Notes under the pieces: generated by a model
Told to the model about the DNA's origin: nothing
Seen by the model: the letters and a program-made list of their open reading frames with translations, nothing else
The model's database searches: none
Assembly (NCBI RefSeq): GCF_001413955.1
Contig: NZ_LCTZ01000002.1
Location: 310,001 to 374,000, forward strand
Direction: 5' to 3'
DNA length: 64,000 nt
Origin: Flagellimonas eckloniae
GTDB lineage: Bacteria; Bacteroidota; Bacteroidia; Flavobacteriales; Flavobacteriaceae
Position numbers and translations under genes: made by a program
Part shown: in pieces, positions 62,999 to 64,000 of the stretch
Numbering within the stretch: the first letter of the stretch is position 1
How the letters are laid out: every line of letters starts with the position of its first letter

Positions 62999-64000
62999 TT
63001 AGTTGGTTTTTTGTAAGTGTTTATCTTTAATTAGTTGGTTTACCAAATCGGCGGTATACGTTTTTGCATCTTCGGCATTCATATGGGACCAATCTGGCAA
63101 TGTATGTTTTGACATAAATCCGTAATCTTCAAAATGATATGCTGGACAATCCAGAAGTTCAACAAATTTGTCCCAAACCTTATTTTTAGGAAGGATTCTT
63201 TTGGTGTGCATATTCCACTCATTTTCAGCCTTATGCCTTACCAAAATAATTTTCCCTCCACGGGCCTTGAATTTTTTTGCTGGCTCTTGATATTTTTCAA
63301 TTATTGTGGGCACCACATCTTTGATGACCTCATAATCTGGGATATATGGTAAGAAAGAATTCCAAACATTTTGGACTTTTTCTGCAAATTCAGGTTTGGT
63401 TACCATTGAAGAGAACATGATTAAATTTCTATCTTCATCATTGTAGCCAAAATTCAGGAACTTAGGTGCAGGTGGAATCCTTTCGCCAATCGAGATAGTG
63501 TTTATCAGTGCTTTTAAATCAAGGTCATTGTAAAACTTCAGCTCTGATGAGGTCAGCATTACCAAATTTCGTTCTAAAGGTTTTGAAACCCAAAAACCCA
63601 GTTTTTGGGCATAGGTTTGATTGTGGTAATGTTCCACCCACATTTTGGCCTCTAAATTTCGTTGTTCCACCCCTGGTGAGAAACAAAGAAGCGGTGTAAC
63701 TCCAAGAATCAGTGTTCCATTAAAATCGGTATTTTCAACAATATCTTCAAGGAATGGTAGGGGAGGTTTACCGTTTGTAGATAAGTTTATGGGTTTACTA
63801 CCTTGTACTTCTTCCCAAACATGTGTGTTAAAATCAAATCCAGTTCTTGACGAGCCAATGATAACAACGTCGTTCTCAGTAGCTGATGCTACTTTGGCTT
63901 TGTGCTGAGCCCAGAGATATCTATCGTCTTCTAGATTTGCTCTGTAATAATCTGGTTTTGAACGCCAATGTATCTCCCAAGCAGCCAGACTTATTATACT
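62999..64000 (-). CDS. SGNH-fold partner of MBOAT acyltransferase, partial (N-terminus beyond right edge)
   Basis: The frame is open from base 64000 to the stop at 62999, giving 333 residues without the true start; a GTG at 63670 is internal and is not the start. The visible part begins just after what should be a membrane anchor. VVIIGSSRTGFDFN is an SGNH block I with a Ser-Ser-Arg variant, TDFNGTLILGVTP a following strand, and PDWSHMNAEDAKTYTADLVN supplies the block V Asp and His (DWSHM). Proteins of this type transfer the acyl group from the MBOAT protein to the final glycan acceptor. The stop is 2 bp before the MBOAT start. Confidence 0.82.
   Translation of the reverse strand, partial: SIISLAAWEIHWRSKPDYYRANLEDDRYLWAQHKAKVASATENDVVIIGSSRTGFDFNTHVWEEVQGSKPINLSTNGKPPLPFLEDIVENTDFNGTLILGVTPLLCFSPGVEQRNLEAKMWVEHYHNQTYAQKLGFWVSKPLERNLVMLTSSELKFYNDLDLKALINTISIGERIPPAPKFLNFGYNDEDRNLIMFSSMVTKPEFAEKVQNVWNSFLPYIPDYEVIKDVVPTIIEKYQEPAKKFKARGGKIILVRHKAENEWNMHTKRILPKNKVWDKFVELLDCPAYHFEDYGFMSKHTLPDWSHMNAEDAKTYTADLVNQLIKDKHLQKTN

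Noticed and set aside
63670..63672. GTG at 63670 as the start of the SGNH-like protein
   Set aside because: The frame stays open to the window end and the upstream part contains the SGNH block I motif, so the GTG is internal.
1..64000. Insertion sequences, prophage, tRNA or rRNA genes
   Set aside because: No transposase, integrase, phage structural gene or recognisable tRNA/rRNA sequence was found on reading both strands.

Overview
The window comes from a low-GC member of the Bacteroidota, most likely a marine Flavobacteriaceae (Zobellia/Maribacter/Arenibacter-like; the genus is an inference). The evidence is the SusC/SusD-type receptors, FecR/ECF-sigma trans-envelope signalling pairs, many sulfatases, a PorP/SprF type IX secretion protein, and start sites lacking strong Shine-Dalgarno sequences. 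I see no rRNA, tRNA, CRISPR array, prophage or transposase.

Region 1 (1-34.8 kb) is a large locus for sulfated polysaccharide use. Two regulatory/transport modules of the same design (ECF sigma factor, FecR anti-sigma factor, TonB-dependent receptor with an N-terminal STN signalling domain) sit at 1-3685 (minus strand, receptor cut by the window edge) and 18806-24436 (plus strand). Between them lies a plus-strand block: two close paralogous sulfatases, a GH43-like propeller protein, a double-thioredoxin lipoprotein, a Tat-exported SGNH hydrolase, a beta-helix protein with a carbohydrate-binding-like tail, a DUF1080 protein, an Sde182/DUF1593 protein and an 877-residue TIM-barrel lipoprotein. 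After the second receptor come three more sulfatases, then a tight unit of PEP-hydrolase-like protein, UPF0261/Tm-1-like protein and DUF1097 membrane protein, then an exported SUMF1-fold protein without the formylglycine-generating cysteines, and a full-length DsbD. A ~127-nt intergenic element with a core that is about 93% identical occurs twice, once before the first sulfatase (3894-4020) and once before the second fecR (19452-19580). It probably ties the enzyme block and the second receptor to one sigma factor.

Region 2 (34.8-42 kb) holds a hairpin-rich 600-bp spacer, thioredoxin reductase, a small secreted protein and a free-standing SusC/SusD pair with a 19-bp palindrome upstream.

Region 3 (42-54.8 kb) is mostly household genes: a dipeptide epimerase/PLP transferase pair, a PadR-PspC-GIN-domain envelope-stress-like operon, DUF4870 and NTF2-like proteins, DUF4442, YegP, AIM24, DUF2461, a NudK-type Nudix hydrolase, a PBP4-type peptidase, a small conserved protein, OxyR and DUF2141.

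Region 4 (54.9-64 kb) contains a TonB-dependent receptor without SusD, a GNAT acetyltransferase, a PorP/SprF protein fused to a coiled region and SPOR-like domain, PaiB, DUF3500, and an MBOAT acyltransferase with an SGNH-like partner that runs off the right edge.
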